A DNA stretch of 5,933 nucleotides from an uncultured Fretibacterium sp. (GTDB taxonomy: Bacteria > Synergistota > Synergistia > Synergistales > Aminobacteriaceae), in NCBI GenBank assembly GCA_905373185.1, contig CAJPSE010000111.1, forward strand, positions 1 to 5,933, read 5' to 3'. This document shows, in pieces, positions 4,929 through 5,933 of this stretch. A program made the translations under genes and the position numbers. Below the pieces are notes generated by a model, which did no database searches, had not been told where the DNA came from, and saw nothing but the letters and a program-made list of their open reading frames with translations. Positions within the stretch are counted from its first letter, which is position 1. Every line of letters starts with the position of its first letter.

Positions 4929-5933
4929 ATGGGTCACGAGGCGGCCGTGAAGGCCATATCGGTATATCTTCCGGAGGGGGTTCTGGACAACGCGGAGCTG
5001 GTCCGCCAGTTCGGGACCTGGACGGAGAATAAAATTTACGGCAAGACCGGCGTGTCGGAGCGGCGCGTCGTCGGCGACGAGAAGGTCTCCGACCTTGCGG
5101 CAGCGGCGGGGGAACGCCTTTTCGAGGAGCACGGCATCGACAGGGGCTCTATCGATTTCCTGCTGCTCTGCACGGAATGTCCCGATTATTTTCTGCCGGC
5201 CACGGCCTGTATCGTCCAGAATCGTCTGGGGCTGCGGAAGGACGCCGGCGCCCTGGACTACAACCTGGGGTGCTCGGGGTTCATCTATGGACTGGCGCTG
5301 GCCAAGGGGCTGGTCCTCGGCGGCGTGGCGAGGAGGGTCCTGCTGATTACGGCCGAGACCATAACCCGGACCATCCATCCGCAGGACAAGAGCACCCGTA
5401 CCCTCTTCGGGGACGCGGCGGCGGCGACTTTGGTGGAGTCCTCCGCCGAGCGAGGGATTGGGGAGTTCGTCCTGGGGACGGATGGCTCCGGGGCGGAGAG
5501 GCTGATCATCCCCGCCGGGGCTTGGGCCAGGCCCTCCTCCCCGGAGACTCGGGTCGAGACGAAGAACAAGTGGGGCAACGTTCGCACCCTGGAGAACCTT
5601 TACATGGACGGTCCGGAGATACTCAAGTTCTCGATGGAGGTCGCTCCGGACTGCATGAACGATACACTGGAGCGGAACGGGACCTCTTTGGAGGGGCTCC
5701 GCCTCGTGGTCCTGCACCAGGCCAGCCACATGATGCTGGTGAAGCTCCGTGAGCTTCTCGCCATCCCCGAGGAAAAATTTGTGTTCAACATCGAGAAGTA
5801 CGGCAACACCGTAAGCTCCACCATCCCGATCGCGCTGTACGACTCGATGCGGTCCGGCCGGCTCGGCAAGGGGGACTCCGTGCTCGTGATGGGGTTCGGA
5901 GTGGGGCTTTCGTGGGGGGGAACGGTCCTGCAC
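4929..5933 (+). CDS. Ketoacyl-ACP synthase III (FabH-like), 3' end beyond window
   Basis: Thiolase-fold condensing enzyme of the KAS III family, which joins an acyl-CoA or similar starter to malonyl-ACP by decarboxylative condensation in the cytoplasm. 335 codons are open to the last base with no stop. The complete Cys-His-Asn triad is visible: Cys115 in NLGCSGF, His263 in VLHQAS and Asn293 in KYGNTVSSTIPIAL. The 30-residue His-to-Asn spacing matches E. coli FabH (H244, N274). The FGDAAAATLV segment and the terminal GFGVGLSWGG motif are also typical. FabH proteins usually end soon after that motif, so only a few residues are probably missing. CPDYFLPATACIVQ, DYNLGCSGF and GTDGSGAERLIIPAG resemble, from memory, the subgroup found in surface-polysaccharide and lipid-modification clusters more than the housekeeping fabH; hence no symbol is given. 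No clear promoter lies between the preceding hairpin and this start. The opposite-strand open frame over 4905-5933 is a shadow. Confidence 0.92.
   Translation, partial: MGHEAAVKAISVYLPEGVLDNAELVRQFGTWTENKIYGKTGVSERRVVGDEKVSDLAAAAGERLFEEHGIDRGSIDFLLLCTECPDYFLPATACIVQNRLGLRKDAGALDYNLGCSGFIYGLALAKGLVLGGVARRVLLITAETITRTIHPQDKSTRTLFGDAAAATLVESSAERGIGEFVLGTDGSGAERLIIPAGAWARPSSPETRVETKNKWGNVRTLENLYMDGPEILKFSMEVAPDCMNDTLERNGTSLEGLRLVVLHQASHMMLVKLRELLAIPEEKFVFNIEKYGNTVSSTIPIALYDSMRSGRLGKGDSVLVMGFGVGLSWGGTVLH

Noticed and set aside
4905..5933. Long open frame of about 342 codons on the minus strand at the right edge
   Set aside because: It is the antisense shadow of the KAS III gene. The + strand frame 4929-5933 carries the complete catalytic triad and family motifs, whereas the minus frame gives low-complexity Arg/Pro/Gln-rich sequence with no domain.

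Overview
The window reads as a piece of a moderately high-GC, double-membrane bacterial chromosome. One thrS line counted by hand (541-600) is 68% G+C. The gene content (threonyl-tRNA synthetase, a YitT/DUF2179 membrane protein, an exported TPR-like protein and a FabH-type condensing enzyme) together with G+C-rich codon use would fit a group such as Synergistota. That placement is a low-confidence impression and not a demonstrated assignment. All supported genes lie on the + strand.

Layout. 1-1608 is the 3' five-sixths of thrS, cut by the left edge. It ends at a clear hairpin terminator (1639-1679). A new promoter and ribosome binding site then lead into a YitT-family membrane protein gene (start chosen at 1790, end 2689). 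A 310-base gap with no convincing gene follows and carries a good extended -10 box at 2830-2838. Next, 3000-3761 encodes a five-helix membrane protein that I do not recognise. Its first two thirds are markedly A+T-richer than its neighbours, and its last ~75 codons switch to G+C-rich, disordered sequence. A second gap of about 430 bases (3762-4191) follows; it holds an A6GCT6 palindrome and, near its right end, a promoter for the next gene. 4192-4842 encodes a small exported protein with a signal peptide and TPR-like helical repeats. A strong hairpin (4873-4903) separates it from a ketoacyl-ACP synthase III-type gene that starts at 4929 and runs off the right edge. That gene has no stop in the window and is shadowed by a long open frame on the opposite strand, so it is easily missed.

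How the genes work together. Little suggests a single pathway. thrS ends at its own terminator. The yitT-like gene, the unknown membrane gene and the TPR-like gene each have their own candidate promoter, so they look like separate short units. Three of the gaps carry a similar TTAAAA-type -10 element. The KAS III gene may begin a further cluster beyond the right edge, plausibly lipid or surface-polysaccharide related. I found no CRISPR array, insertion sequence, tRNA, rRNA or defence system. The most unusual item is the unrecognised membrane protein with its change in composition and the A+T-richer gaps around it.
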